In this document: piece by piece, positions 44,461-52,510 of the stretch
Layout of the letters: each line of letters starts with the position of its first letter
How positions within the stretch are numbered: position 1 is the first letter of the stretch
Assembly: GCA_035550795.1 (NCBI GenBank)
Contig: DASZOL010000068.1
Coordinates: forward strand, 210,589-274,588
From: DASRDR01 sp035550795
GTDB taxonomy: Bacteria; Methylomirabilota; Methylomirabilia; Rokubacteriales; DASRDR01
Direction of reading: 5' to 3'
Length of the DNA: 64,000 nucleotides
The notes under the pieces: generated by a model
Seen by the model: only the letters and a program-made list of their open reading frames with translations
Told to the model about the DNA's origin: nothing
Databases searched by the model: none
Translations under genes and position numbers: made by a program

Positions 44461-44487
44461 AGGCGCCGGAATCCGCTACCGGCGCCT
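44461..44487. terminator. Bidirectional terminator hairpin between convergent genes
   Basis: AGGCGCCGG and CCGGCGCCT form a perfect nine-base-pair stem with a nine-base loop, between stops at 44424 (plus) and 44490 (minus). No T-tract is present on either side. Confidence 0.55.
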
Positions 44488-44489
44488 GC

Positions 44490-45098
44490 CTAGCCCCGGC
44501 GCTGGTGAGCCTGGAGGCCTCGCTCCCAGAGGTACTCCGGCTCGCCCAGCCGCCGGGCGGTCCAGCGTGAGAGCACGAAGAGCAGGTCGCTCAGCCGGTT
44601 GACGTAGCGGAGTGGCCACTCGGGGATCGGCTCCGCGCGCGAGAGCCGCAGGATCTCCCGCTCGGCCCGCCGGCACACGGTCCTGGCCTGGTGGAGAAAC
44701 GCACCGACCCGCCCGCCTCCCGGCAGCACGAACGACTTCAGCGGCTCGAGCTCCTTCTGGCACCGGTCGATCAGCTTCTCCAGCTCCGTCACCTCCGCCT
44801 GCCCGACCCGGTACATTCCCTCGTAGGCGGCGTCCTCGGGCGTCGCCAGCTCCGACCCGAGGTCGAACAGCTGGTTCTGCAGCCGCCGAAGGGTCTCGTC
44901 GAGCCACCGCGGTCCCTCGCCCTCGCCGAGCCGCTCGGCGTTGAAGACCCGCGCCAGGCCGAGGACCGCGTTCAGCTCGTCGACCGTCCCGTAGGACTCG
45001 ATGCGGGGGGTGTCCTTGGGCACGCGCCGGCCGCCGACCAGCGCCGTCTCGCCGCGGTCGCCGGTGCGCGTGTAGACGCGGGTGATGCGGATCGCCAT
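44490..45098 (-). CDS. pduO: PduO-type ATP:cob(I)alamin adenosyltransferase
   Basis: 202 aa. The family motifs are all present: ATP-binding TRTGDRGETALVGG, ESYGTVDELNAVLGLAR, FVLPGGGRVGAFLHQARTVC and the RAER/ERE helix. It converts cob(I)alamin to adenosylcobalamin, the cofactor for mutases and eliminases; none is nearby. The ATG at 45098 has GGGAGGAGG upstream and is preferred to the longer frame starting at 45143. Confidence 0.96.
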   Translation of the reverse strand: MAIRITRVYTRTGDRGETALVGGRRVPKDTPRIESYGTVDELNAVLGLARVFNAERLGEGEGPRWLDETLRRLQNQLFDLGSELATPEDAAYEGMYRVGQAEVTELEKLIDRCQKELEPLKSFVLPGGGRVGAFLHQARTVCRRAEREILRLSRAEPIPEWPLRYVNRLSDLLFVLSRWTARRLGEPEYLWERGLQAHQRRG

Positions 45099-45192
45099 GG
45101 CTCGCCTCTCGCCTCCTCCCGGTCGACGTCCCGTGGCCTTCACGCATACCGCGTCGCCGGCCCCTCGTCAACGCGCGCCGCTGGCGGGCGCC

Positions 45193-45222
45193 TTGACGCC
45201 GCCCCGGTGGGGTCTCGATACT
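45193..45222 (+). promoter_or_regulatory. Sigma-70-type promoter of the cupin gene
   Basis: TTGACG (45193-45198) and GATACT (45217-45222) are 18 bases apart, giving a leader of about 35 bases with AAGGAGAT before the ATG at 45264. Confidence 0.5.
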
Positions 45223-45263
45223 TGACGGGCGCCGCGCCGAATTCCACGCAAGGAGATCCGTGA

Positions 45264-45629
45264 ATGGCGAAGCCCGAGCTCGAGTTCTTCGCGCCTGACC
45301 ACATCCCCTGGCAGCCCGTCGCCGGCTCCGCGACGGGCGGCGCCGGAGGTCCGGGCGTCGAGCAGAAGATCCTGGCCCTCGATCCGCAGACCGGCGACGT
45401 CACGCGCTTGCTCCGGTTCGCGGCGGGCGTCGAGACCTGGGAGACGATCACGCACGACTTCTGGGAGGAGGTCTGGATCCTCGACGGCGAGCTGATGGAC
45501 CTCGGGAAAGGCCAGACGTTCACGGCCGGGATGTACGCCTGCCGCCCGCCCGGAATGGTGCACGGCCCCTACCGCGTGCCGCGGGGCTGCACGACTCTGG
45601 AGCTGCGCTACGGGAAGACGTCGGCGTGA
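45264..45629 (+). CDS. Cupin-domain protein
   Basis: 121 aa, a single small beta-barrel. Cupin motif 1 region is THDFWEEVWILDGELMDLG and motif 2 region is YACRPPGMVHGPYRVPRGCT, giving possible metal ligands His and Glu. It could be a small-molecule binding protein, isomerase or dioxygenase. It is the first gene of a likely run with an LLM oxidoreductase, a HAD hydrolase and a CoxL-type subunit, suggesting a shared catabolic role (inference). Excellent AAGGAGAT ribosome site. Confidence 0.88.
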   Translation: MAKPELEFFAPDHIPWQPVAGSATGGAGGPGVEQKILALDPQTGDVTRLLRFAAGVETWETITHDFWEEVWILDGELMDLGKGQTFTAGMYACRPPGMVHGPYRVPRGCTTLELRYGKTSA

Positions 45630-45676
45630 CGGTATCGGTCGATCTCGGCTCAACGCACACGAAGGAGTAGGCAGAG

Positions 45677-46684
45677 ATGGCCAAGCTCAAGTTCGGGGTG
45701 TGGATCCCCACCTACGCATGGGCGGACGACCCGGGGACCCCCGAGAGCGTCCGGGAGAACATCGCCAAGATCCGGGACTCCGTCGTCAAGTGCGAGGAGC
45801 ACGGGATCGACGTGTGGGTCATCGACCACCTCCTGTCGGCGCCGGGGCTCTACGGCAACGCGTGGCTGGAGCCGCTCAGCGTCCTGTCGTACGCCGCCGC
45901 GCTCACCACGCGCGTCAAGCTGGCGACAGGCATCCTGGTGCTGCCGGTGAGGCATCCGGTGATGCTCGCCAAGGAGATCTCCACGCTCTGCCACCTCTCC
46001 CAGGGCCGCTACCTGTTCGGCGTGGGGCCGGGCTGGTACGCGCGGGAATACGAGGTGACGGGCACGCGGATCGAGGAGCGCGGCAAGCGGACCGACGAGC
46101 TCATCGAGGCCGTGCTGCTCCTGCTCTCGCGGCCCAACGCGAGCTTCCACGGGCGGTACTACCGCTTCGACGACGTGACGATCGACCCGCGGCCGCCGCG
46201 GCTCCCGGAGGTGTGGGTGTCGGGCGGCTCCCGGATCCCGGACCCCGGCGAGCACGACGTGCCGAAGCTCGCCACGACCGTGGCGGACCGGATCGTGCGC
46301 GCGGGGAACTGGATCTCGCGGTGCTCGGGGAAGCAGGAGTGGGTGAAGCGCGACTGGGAGAACCTGCAGCGCCACGCGGCGCAGATGGGGCGCGATCCCA
46401 AGACCCTGGTGTTCGGGCACTGCAACTTCACGCACCTCGTGGAGACCGCGAAGCACGAGCGGGCGGTCGAGGCGTCCCGGGCGCCGTTCCTCCGCACGAT
46501 GGGGACGCACCGGAGCTGGGAGCACCTGCAGGAGTGCTACATGGTGGGCTCCGTCGACCGGATCAACGCGCGGGTCGCCGATCTCGCCTCCGCCGGGATG
46601 GAGTACCTGGTCCTCGGCCCGGTGAGCGACGATCCCAGGCAGATCGACCTGATCGCCAAGCACGTCATGCCCGCCTTCGCATGA
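45677..46684 (+). CDS. LLM-class flavin-dependent oxidoreductase
   Basis: 335 aa of the luciferase-like TIM-barrel group: KFGVWIPTYAWADDPGTPES, VWVIDHLLSAPGLYG, VKLATGILVLPVRHPVMLAK, GRYLFGVGPGWYAREYEVTG and LPEVWVSGGSRIPD. It probably uses FMN or F420. The substrate is unknown but the neighbours (cupin, HAD, molybdenum hydroxylase subunit) suggest oxidation of an organic compound. GGAG precedes the ATG, and the stop overlaps the HAD start as ATGA. Confidence 0.92.
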   Translation: MAKLKFGVWIPTYAWADDPGTPESVRENIAKIRDSVVKCEEHGIDVWVIDHLLSAPGLYGNAWLEPLSVLSYAAALTTRVKLATGILVLPVRHPVMLAKEISTLCHLSQGRYLFGVGPGWYAREYEVTGTRIEERGKRTDELIEAVLLLLSRPNASFHGRYYRFDDVTIDPRPPRLPEVWVSGGSRIPDPGEHDVPKLATTVADRIVRAGNWISRCSGKQEWVKRDWENLQRHAAQMGRDPKTLVFGHCNFTHLVETAKHERAVEASRAPFLRTMGTHRSWEHLQECYMVGSVDRINARVADLASAGMEYLVLGPVSDDPRQIDLIAKHVMPAFA

Positions 46685-47319
46685 GCCGGCCGGGTGGCGC
46701 CGCCGGGTCGATCAAGGCGGTGATCTTCGACATCGGGGGGATCCTCGAGCCGGCGTTCGACCACGTGCTCGTGCCCGAGCTGGCGACGATGCTCGGGATC
46801 CCGGCGGAGCGGCTCACCCGGCGGCGGACCGCGGAGGCCGTCGCCCTCAGCGAGGGCCGGCTGACGCTGCGGGACCTCTACACCCGCGTGGCGGCGGAGG
46901 GCGGCCTGCCGGTTGACCCGGCCGCGGTCGTGGCGCGGCACCTGGCGGTATACGAGACGGCGACGGCGCGCCTCGACCCGCGCGTGCTCACGCTGATCGA
47001 GGCGCTCCGGCGGCGCCACGTCGTCGCGTGCCTGACGAACACGGAGGTCGAGGTCGGGCGGTTCAACCGGCAGCGCGGCCTGTTCGCTCCGTTCGACCGC
47101 GCGTTCCTGTCGACGGAGCTGGGCCTGCACAAGCCGCAGCGGGCGATCTTCGAGCGCCTGCTCGCCGATCTCGGCTGCGGGCCCGCAGAGGCCGTGTTCA
47201 CCGACGACAAGCTGGAGAACGCGGACGGAGCCCGGGCGGCCGGGATGCACGCGATCCACTACCGGGACTTCGAGGGCTTCACGCGAGAGCTCGCCGAGCT
47301 CGTGGGGCGGGACGCCTGA
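46681..47319 (+). CDS. HAD-superfamily hydrolase
   Basis: 212 aa. Motif I is VIFDIGGIL: the nucleophile Asp is present, but the usual general-acid Asp two residues later is Gly. Motif II (LTNTE), motif III Lys (GLHKPQRAIFERLL) and motif IV (FTDDKLENADGA) are present. Gly or Asn at motif I +2 occurs in several HAD phosphatase-like groups (FD-x-GG), so activity is not excluded. Coupled by ATGA to the LLM gene and four bases ahead of the CoxL-type gene. Confidence 0.9.
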   Translation: MSRPGGAAGSIKAVIFDIGGILEPAFDHVLVPELATMLGIPAERLTRRRTAEAVALSEGRLTLRDLYTRVAAEGGLPVDPAAVVARHLAVYETATARLDPRVLTLIEALRRRHVVACLTNTEVEVGRFNRQRGLFAPFDRAFLSTELGLHKPQRAIFERLLADLGCGPAEAVFTDDKLENADGARAAGMHAIHYRDFEGFTRELAELVGRDA

Positions 47320-47322
47320 CCA

Positions 47323-49686
47323 ATGGGAGGAAAGTACGTCGGGGCCGTCGTCCGGCGCCGCGAGGATCCGCGTCTCGTGGCCGGGCGGGGGCGCTACGTC
47401 GACGACCTTCGCGTGCCGGGTTGCCTCCATGCGGCGATCCTGCGCAGCCCCCACGCGCACGCGCGCATCCGAGGAATCCGGCTCGATCGCGCCCGGGCGC
47501 AGCCCGGGGTGGTGGGCTGCTTCACCTACGACGACCTCCGCCCCCTGCTGCCGCCGCTTCCGATCGCCGGGGCACCGCCGCCGCCGCTCCAGGCCCGCGT
47601 CGGGTTCCGCCTGAAGTCGGCGGACCAGCTCGCGCTCGCACACGGCAAGGTCCGCTACGTCGGGGAGGCGGTGGCGGTCGTGGTGGCGACGGACCGCTAT
47701 GCCGCCGAGGACGCGCTCGAGCTGGTGGACGTCGACTACGAGCCGCTTCCGGCGGTGACGGGTGTCGAGCAGGGCCTGGCGTCCGGCGCGCCGCTGATCC
47801 ACGAGGCCTGGGGCGACAACGTGAGCGTGGCGTTCGAGACGCACATCGGCGATCCGGATCGGGCCCTGGCCGGTGCGCCGGTCCGGGTGCGGGCGCGGAT
47901 CCGCGTGCCCCGGTACGCGGGGATCCCGATCGAGCCGCGCGGTGTCCTGGCCGAGCCGTCGGCGCGCGGCGAGGGGCTCACGGTCTGGGCGTCGACCCAG
48001 ATACCCCACTGGCTCCAGCGGACGCTCGGCGAGGCGCTGGGCCTGCCGGCCCACAAGCTCCGGATCGTCGCGCCCGAGGTCGGGGGCGGGTTCGGGACGA
48101 AGTGCTCGATCTATCCCGAGGACGTCCTGATCCCGGCGCTGTCGGCGCGGCTCGGCCGTCCGGTCAAGTGGATCGAGACCCGCCGCGAGCACCTCCAGAG
48201 CTCGACCCACTCCCGCGAGCAGCTGCACGAGGCCGAGCTCTGCGCGACGCGCGACGGCGCCCTCGTGGGCTTCCGCGACCGGATCCTGCTGGACCAGGGC
48301 GCGTACAACCCGTGGGGGATCGTGCAGCCGTACAACACGATCGGCCACATGCTCGGGCCCTACCGCATTCCTCACGCGGCCTTCGAGGCGCGCTCGGTCG
48401 TCACAAGCAAGACGCCGCACGCCCCGTACCGGGGAGCGGGCCGGCCGGAGGCCGTGTTCGTCATGGACCGCATGCTCGATCTCCTCGCGCGCGAGCTCGT
48501 CCTGGATCCGGCGGAGCTGCGCCGCCGGAACCTCGTTCGCCCGGACGAGATGCCCTACGACGTCGGGCTCCTCTACCGGGACGGCAATCCGCTCGTGTAC
48601 GACGGCGGCGACTTCCCGGACGCCCTGGCCCAGGCGCTGCGGGCGGCCGACTACCAGGGCTTCAGGGGCACCCAGGCGGAGCTTCGCACCCGCGGGATCT
48701 ACCGGGGCGTGGGCATCTCGTCGTACGTCGAGGGTACGGGGGTCGGACCCTACGAGGGCGCGACCGTGCGCCTCGACGCCTCGGGCAAGGTCCTGGTCGC
48801 GACCGGCGCGTGCTCGCAGGGGCAGGGCCACGAGACGGTCTACGCCCAGATCGCCGCGGACGCGCTCGGCGTCGCGCTCGAGGACGTCACGGTGATCGGC
48901 GGGGACACCGACGCCATCCCGTTCGGCGTCGGGACCTTCGCGAGCCGCAGCACGGTCCTCGCGGGCAACGCCGTGGCGGCGTCGGGCGCGGCTGTCCGGG
49001 CGAAGCTGGTGCGGGCCGCGGCGCGCCTCCTCGAGGCGGCCGAGACCGACTTGCTGGTGGAGGAGGGCCGGGTGTTCGTGCGGGGCAGCCCGGGTCGCGC
49101 GCTCACGTTCGCCGGCATCGTGCGCGCGAGCTTGCCGACCTTCGACCAGCCGGCAGCCGTCGAGCCCGACTTCGAGGCGACGATCTACCAGGGCGTGCCC
49201 ACCGTGACGTACGCGAGCGCCGTCCACGTGGCGGTGGTCGAGGTCGATCCCGAGACGGGGCGCGTCCGCATACTCCGCTACGTGGTCGCCCACGACTGCG
49301 GCCGCGTGGTCAATCCCATGCTCGTGGAGGGCCAGATCCACGGCGGGGTCGCCCAGGGCATCGGGGGCGGGCTCGCCGAGGAGATCGCCTACGACGAGGC
49401 GGGCCAGCTCCTGACCGGCTCGCTCATGGACTACGCGCTGCCGCGGGCCGACGAGCTGCCGTTCATCGAGACGGTCCACCTGGAGCATCCCTCGCCGCGC
49501 AACCCGCTCGAGGTGAAGGGAGTCGGCGAAGGGGGCGCCATCTCGCCGCCGGCGGCCCTGGCCAACGCGATCGAGGACGCCCTCGCGCCGTTCGGCGTGC
49601 GCGTCAGCGAGGGCCCGGTCACGCCCGCCCGGATCGTCGCCCTGCTGCGGCCGGAGGCCGCGCGCCCGCCTGGTGCCGCCGGGTGA
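47323..49686 (+). CDS. Xanthine dehydrogenase/CoxL-family molybdopterin-binding large subunit
   Basis: 787 aa, the normal large-subunit length. The N-terminal a/b hammerhead domain (RREDPRLVAGRGRYVDDL) leads to Mo-bpp domains with EVGGGFGTK, APYRGAGRPEAV (form II-like loop, not the AYxCSFR of form I CO dehydrogenase), GQGHETVYAQIAADALG and the active-site Glu in VKGVGEGGAI. It hydroxylates an organic substrate using Mo-cofactor. No FAD or 2Fe-2S subunit gene is adjacent, unlike the usual three-gene operon. Confidence 0.94.
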   Translation: MGGKYVGAVVRRREDPRLVAGRGRYVDDLRVPGCLHAAILRSPHAHARIRGIRLDRARAQPGVVGCFTYDDLRPLLPPLPIAGAPPPPLQARVGFRLKSADQLALAHGKVRYVGEAVAVVVATDRYAAEDALELVDVDYEPLPAVTGVEQGLASGAPLIHEAWGDNVSVAFETHIGDPDRALAGAPVRVRARIRVPRYAGIPIEPRGVLAEPSARGEGLTVWASTQIPHWLQRTLGEALGLPAHKLRIVAPEVGGGFGTKCSIYPEDVLIPALSARLGRPVKWIETRREHLQSSTHSREQLHEAELCATRDGALVGFRDRILLDQGAYNPWGIVQPYNTIGHMLGPYRIPHAAFEARSVVTSKTPHAPYRGAGRPEAVFVMDRMLDLLARELVLDPAELRRRNLVRPDEMPYDVGLLYRDGNPLVYDGGDFPDALAQALRAADYQGFRGTQAELRTRGIYRGVGISSYVEGTGVGPYEGATVRLDASGKVLVATGACSQGQGHETVYAQIAADALGVALEDVTVIGGDTDAIPFGVGTFASRSTVLAGNAVAASGAAVRAKLVRAAARLLEAAETDLLVEEGRVFVRGSPGRALTFAGIVRASLPTFDQPAAVEPDFEATIYQGVPTVTYASAVHVAVVEVDPETGRVRILRYVVAHDCGRVVNPMLVEGQIHGGVAQGIGGGLAEEIAYDEAGQLLTGSLMDYALPRADELPFIETVHLEHPSPRNPLEVKGVGEGGAISPPAALANAIEDALAPFGVRVSEGPVTPARIVALLRPEAARPPGAAG

Positions 49687-49692
49687 GGGCCT

Positions 49693-50178
49693 TCAAGGCC
49701 TGATGGCTTCCAGGCGCGCGTCCCCCCTGAGCCTGAGCTCGATGCGGAGGCGCACGGGGCCCGGGTTCCCGTCGTTCCCGAAGAGGTAGGAGTAGCGGCC
49801 CGACTCGTCAGGCGCGCAGCGGACCGTCGCGTGGGCCGCCGACCCCTGCTGAAGCGTGAGGAAGGCCATCGGCTTCGCGTCCTCCGGGTGGACGTGGAGG
49901 TTCCAGCTCACCTCGCCGCCCTCCACGGTCACCTCGGCCACCGCCTCCGCGCCCGCGGCCAGTCTGAGGTCGATCTCGGCCCACATCCTCGGATAGAGCG
50001 TCCAGGAGAAGGCCATGACCCGAGGGGCGTCGGGCGAGGCGGGCGGAGACTCGGCCTGGACGGTCATCGGGCTGGCCCGCCCCAGGGGTCCCGCGGCCGC
50101 CGCGGCGCCCGCGGGCGCCGCCAGCGCGGTGACGACCCACCCCAGGAGAGGCGGGAGAACCCCGAGGAGCCTCCGCAC
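49693..50178 (-). CDS. Hypothetical secreted protein
   Basis: About 161 aa from the GTG at 50178, which gives a clean signal peptide (RRLLGVLPPLLGWVVTALA); an ATG at 50217 would add 13 residues ahead of it. The mature part looks like a small beta-sandwich (VMAFSWTLYPRMWAEIDLRL, VSWNLHVHPEDAKPMAFLTL, YSYLFGNDGNPGPVRLRIEL). The VSWNLHVHP segment resembles copper- or ligand-binding envelope domains only loosely. Function unknown. It converges with the CoxL-type gene six bases apart. Confidence 0.7.
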   Translation of the reverse strand: MRRLLGVLPPLLGWVVTALAAPAGAAAAAGPLGRASPMTVQAESPPASPDAPRVMAFSWTLYPRMWAEIDLRLAAGAEAVAEVTVEGGEVSWNLHVHPEDAKPMAFLTLQQGSAAHATVRCAPDESGRYSYLFGNDGNPGPVRLRIELRLRGDARLEAIRP

Positions 50179-50290
50179 GCTGCCAGCTTGCCAGCGATCC
50201 TCGCCGACCGCTACCATGCCCTCGGGCGTCAGGGGACTGCGAGGTCGGCGCGGCCGGCGGGGGGCCCCGGGCTCGAGGGGAGGACGAGGC

Positions 50291-50980
50291 GTGCGGGTCG
50301 TTCGGGGCGTTCTCGGCGCGATCCGAGGGCACGCGCGTCTCTTCCTGGCGGTCGCCGCTGCCGTGGTGACGCTGTCCGTCCTGGGTCCGCCGGCGGTGCT
50401 CTCCGTCGCGCGCCAGCCCGTCGACTACTTCACCGTGAACCCGTGGCTGAAGCGGCTGCCCGCGTACGTGGCGTCCCCGGCGGTCCCGCTGGGTCAGAAG
50501 ATCGACAAGATCCCCGACCTCGCGCTCTTCTGGTTCTCGTCCGACAGCCCGTACGGAGTGGACTGGGGCTTCGCCGTGGACGTCACCGACCTCGGGCGCA
50601 TCCTTCTCATGGCCGGCCTGTTCGGCGCCTATTTCGCGCTGCTCGCGGATCGACGCGGGAGGGGCGTCGGTTCGCCCCAGGGGGTCGGCGCGACGCGCCG
50701 CGGCGGTGTCGCGGGCATGCTCACGAGCGTCATCGGGCTCTCGACGGGACCGTGCAGCGTCATGGGCTGCGGGGCGCCGGTGATCCCCGTCGTCGGGCTC
50801 GCCTTCGCGGGCCTGTCGAGCGGGACGCTCGCCTTCCTGGCGGGCCTGTCCCGGGTCACGACGGCGCTGGTCTTCGTGGCGCTCGTGGGCGCGGTGGCGT
50901 ATCTCGGCTGGCGGGCCGGTGAGCCGCGCGGCGCCGGCGCGAGGCGGGCGCGCGGGCCCGCCCCGCGCCCCTCCTCCTGA
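50291..50980 (+). CDS. Hypothetical inner-membrane protein with Cys motif
   Basis: 229 aa with about four helices: LFLAVAAAVVTLSVLG (about 18-40), RILLMAGLFGAYFALL, a helix containing STGPCSVMGCGAPVIPV, and TALVFVALVGAVAYLGW. The two Cys four apart in a membrane segment might bind a metal or form a redox pair. A soluble loop (PWLKRLPAYVASP ... LFWFSSDSPYGVD) lies between helices 1 and 2. It starts at GTG 50291 after GGGGAGG; upstream frame extension is not convincing. Family not recognised. Confidence 0.78.
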   Translation: MRVVRGVLGAIRGHARLFLAVAAAVVTLSVLGPPAVLSVARQPVDYFTVNPWLKRLPAYVASPAVPLGQKIDKIPDLALFWFSSDSPYGVDWGFAVDVTDLGRILLMAGLFGAYFALLADRRGRGVGSPQGVGATRRGGVAGMLTSVIGLSTGPCSVMGCGAPVIPVVGLAFAGLSSGTLAFLAGLSRVTTALVFVALVGAVAYLGWRAGEPRGAGARRARGPAPRPSS

Positions 50981-50982
50981 CC

Positions 50983-51001
50983 CCGGGCGCCGCCCGCCCG
51001 G
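50983..51001. terminator. Terminator-like hairpin between convergent genes
   Basis: CCGGGCG and CGCCCGG form a perfect seven-base-pair stem with a five-base loop, two bases after the membrane-protein stop and facing the livF stop. No T-run. Confidence 0.45.
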
Positions 51002-51022
51002 CCGGGGACCGGCCAGGGACGC

Positions 51023-51745
51023 TCACCCCCGAAGGGTGCGCATCACTTCTTCGTTCGCCATGGCCGCCCCCGGATCGCCCTGGAAGATGATCTCGCCGCG
51101 GTCGATGGCGTAGAGCCGGTCGGCGATGCGGCTCGCCGTGGCGAGGTTCGACTCGGCGATCAGGAGCGAGACGCCCATCTCCTTGATGCGCCGGGCGGCG
51201 TCGATGAAGCGGCTAACAACGACGGGGGCGAGCCCCTCGAACGGCTCGTCGAGGAGAAGAATCGCGGGTGACAGGGTCAGGGCCCGGGCGATCGCGACCA
51301 TCTTCTTCTGCCCTCCGGAGAGGTTCAGTCCCCGGCGGTCGAGGAACTGCTGCACCTCGGGGAAGAGCGCGAAGACCCGGTCGTCGACCTCGCCGGCGCC
51401 GAGGGCGGCGCCCGTCTTCCGCGCCGCGCCCAGCGTCTGGCTGATCTGGAAGTTCTCCGCCACCGTCAGGTCCGGGAAGATGCCCGCGTCTTCCGGGGCG
51501 TACCCGATCCCGAGCTTGGCCCGCTCGTGGGTCGGGAGCCGCGAGATGTCGCGGCCCTGGAGGACGACCCGGCCGCTCCGCACGGCCAGGAGGCCCATCG
51601 CGCTCTCGATGGTCGTGGTCTTGCCCGCGCCGTTCCGCCCGACCAGGCAGACCGCCTCGCCCTCGTCGACGCGAAGGGAGACGCCCTGGAGCACGTGCGC
51701 CGCACCCCGGTAGGTGTGGATGCCGTCCAGCTCGAGCGCGCTCAC
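51023..51745 (-). CDS. livF: Branched-chain amino acid-type ABC transporter ATPase LivF
   Basis: 240 aa. Walker A GRNGAGKTT, signature LSGGQKKMVAIARAL, Walker B LLLDEP and the switch region LIAESN are complete. The family usually has EQN at the switch. The LivF subgroup is supported by length and by position after LivG. It energises uptake of a branched-chain amino acid-like, amide or urea-type solute. It starts at GTG 51745, three bases after livG, and is the last gene of the operon. Confidence 0.95.
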   Translation of the reverse strand: MSALELDGIHTYRGAAHVLQGVSLRVDEGEAVCLVGRNGAGKTTTIESAMGLLAVRSGRVVLQGRDISRLPTHERAKLGIGYAPEDAGIFPDLTVAENFQISQTLGAARKTGAALGAGEVDDRVFALFPEVQQFLDRRGLNLSGGQKKMVAIARALTLSPAILLLDEPFEGLAPVVVSRFIDAARRIKEMGVSLLIAESNLATASRIADRLYAIDRGEIIFQGDPGAAMANEEVMRTLRG

Positions 51746-51748
51746 GAT

Positions 51749-52510
51749 CTAGCCCGCGTGGTTCACGTGGGTGCCGAGGAGCGTCATGGCGACCTGCTCG
51801 TTGCGCCGGATCTCCTCCGGCGTCCCGGAGGCGAGGATCGCCCCCTGGTGCATCGCGACGATCCGGTCCGAGTAGCGGAAGACGATGTCCATGTCGTGCT
51901 CGATCACGACGGCGGTGATCCCCTCGGCGCGGACGACGGCCGTGATCGTGTCCATGATGGGCGCCTTCTCCCGGGTGCTTACGCCGCTGGTCGGCTCGTC
52001 CAGAAAGAGCAGCTTCGGGCGGAGCGCGTAGGCCACGGCGACGTCGAGCAGCTTCCGCTCGCCCTGCGAGATCGCTCCCGCCAGCATGCCGGCCTTGGGC
52101 CCCATGCCGAACTGCCCGAGCACCGTCACGGCCTCGTCCCGGACCGCGCCGTCCCGGTCCGCCAGCGTCCACAGCCACCGTGTCTTGCCCTGGCGCGAGA
52201 AGATCGTGAGGGCCACGTTGTCGAGCACGGTCAGGTGGTCGAAGAGGTTCACGAGCTGGAAGCTGCGCGCGATGCCGACGCGGATGCGCTCGTTGACGGA
52301 CTGGCGGGTGATGTCCCGCCCGTCGAACACGAGGGCGCCGCGGTCCGCCGGGAAGAAGCCGCTGATCAGGTTCACCAGCGTGGTCTTGCCGGCGCCGTTC
52401 GAGCCGATGAGACCGAGGAACTCGCCCTTCTGGACGGTCAGCGAGACGTCGTCGACGGCGCGGTTGCTCCCGAAGGACTTGCTGATGTTGCGGATCTCCA
52501 GGAGACTCAC
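51749..52510 (-). CDS. livG: Branched-chain amino acid-type ABC transporter ATPase LivG
   Basis: 253 aa. Walker A GSNGAGKTT, the LivG-type insertion segment (IARSFQLVNLFDHLTVLDNV), signature ISQGERKLLDVAVAYA, Walker B LLFLDEPTSGV and the switch VIEHDMD are present. The signature reads SQGER rather than SGGQ, an accepted LivG variant. The GTG at 52510 overlaps the livM stop (GTGA). It pairs with LivF on the LivHM channel. Confidence 0.95.
   Translation of the reverse strand: MSLLEIRNISKSFGSNRAVDDVSLTVQKGEFLGLIGSNGAGKTTLVNLISGFFPADRGALVFDGRDITRQSVNERIRVGIARSFQLVNLFDHLTVLDNVALTIFSRQGKTRWLWTLADRDGAVRDEAVTVLGQFGMGPKAGMLAGAISQGERKLLDVAVAYALRPKLLFLDEPTSGVSTREKAPIMDTITAVVRAEGITAVVIEHDMDIVFRYSDRIVAMHQGAILASGTPEEIRRNEQVAMTLLGTHVNHAG

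Noticed and set aside
46681..47319. HAD protein considered inactive because motif I is DIG rather than DxD.
   Set aside because: FD-x-GG-type motif I is common in catalytically uncertain but conserved HAD groups, and the other motifs are intact.
46537..49488. A minus-strand open frame of 983 codons.
   Set aside because: Antisense to the CoxL-type subunit and HAD gene, both well supported; composition is shadow-like.
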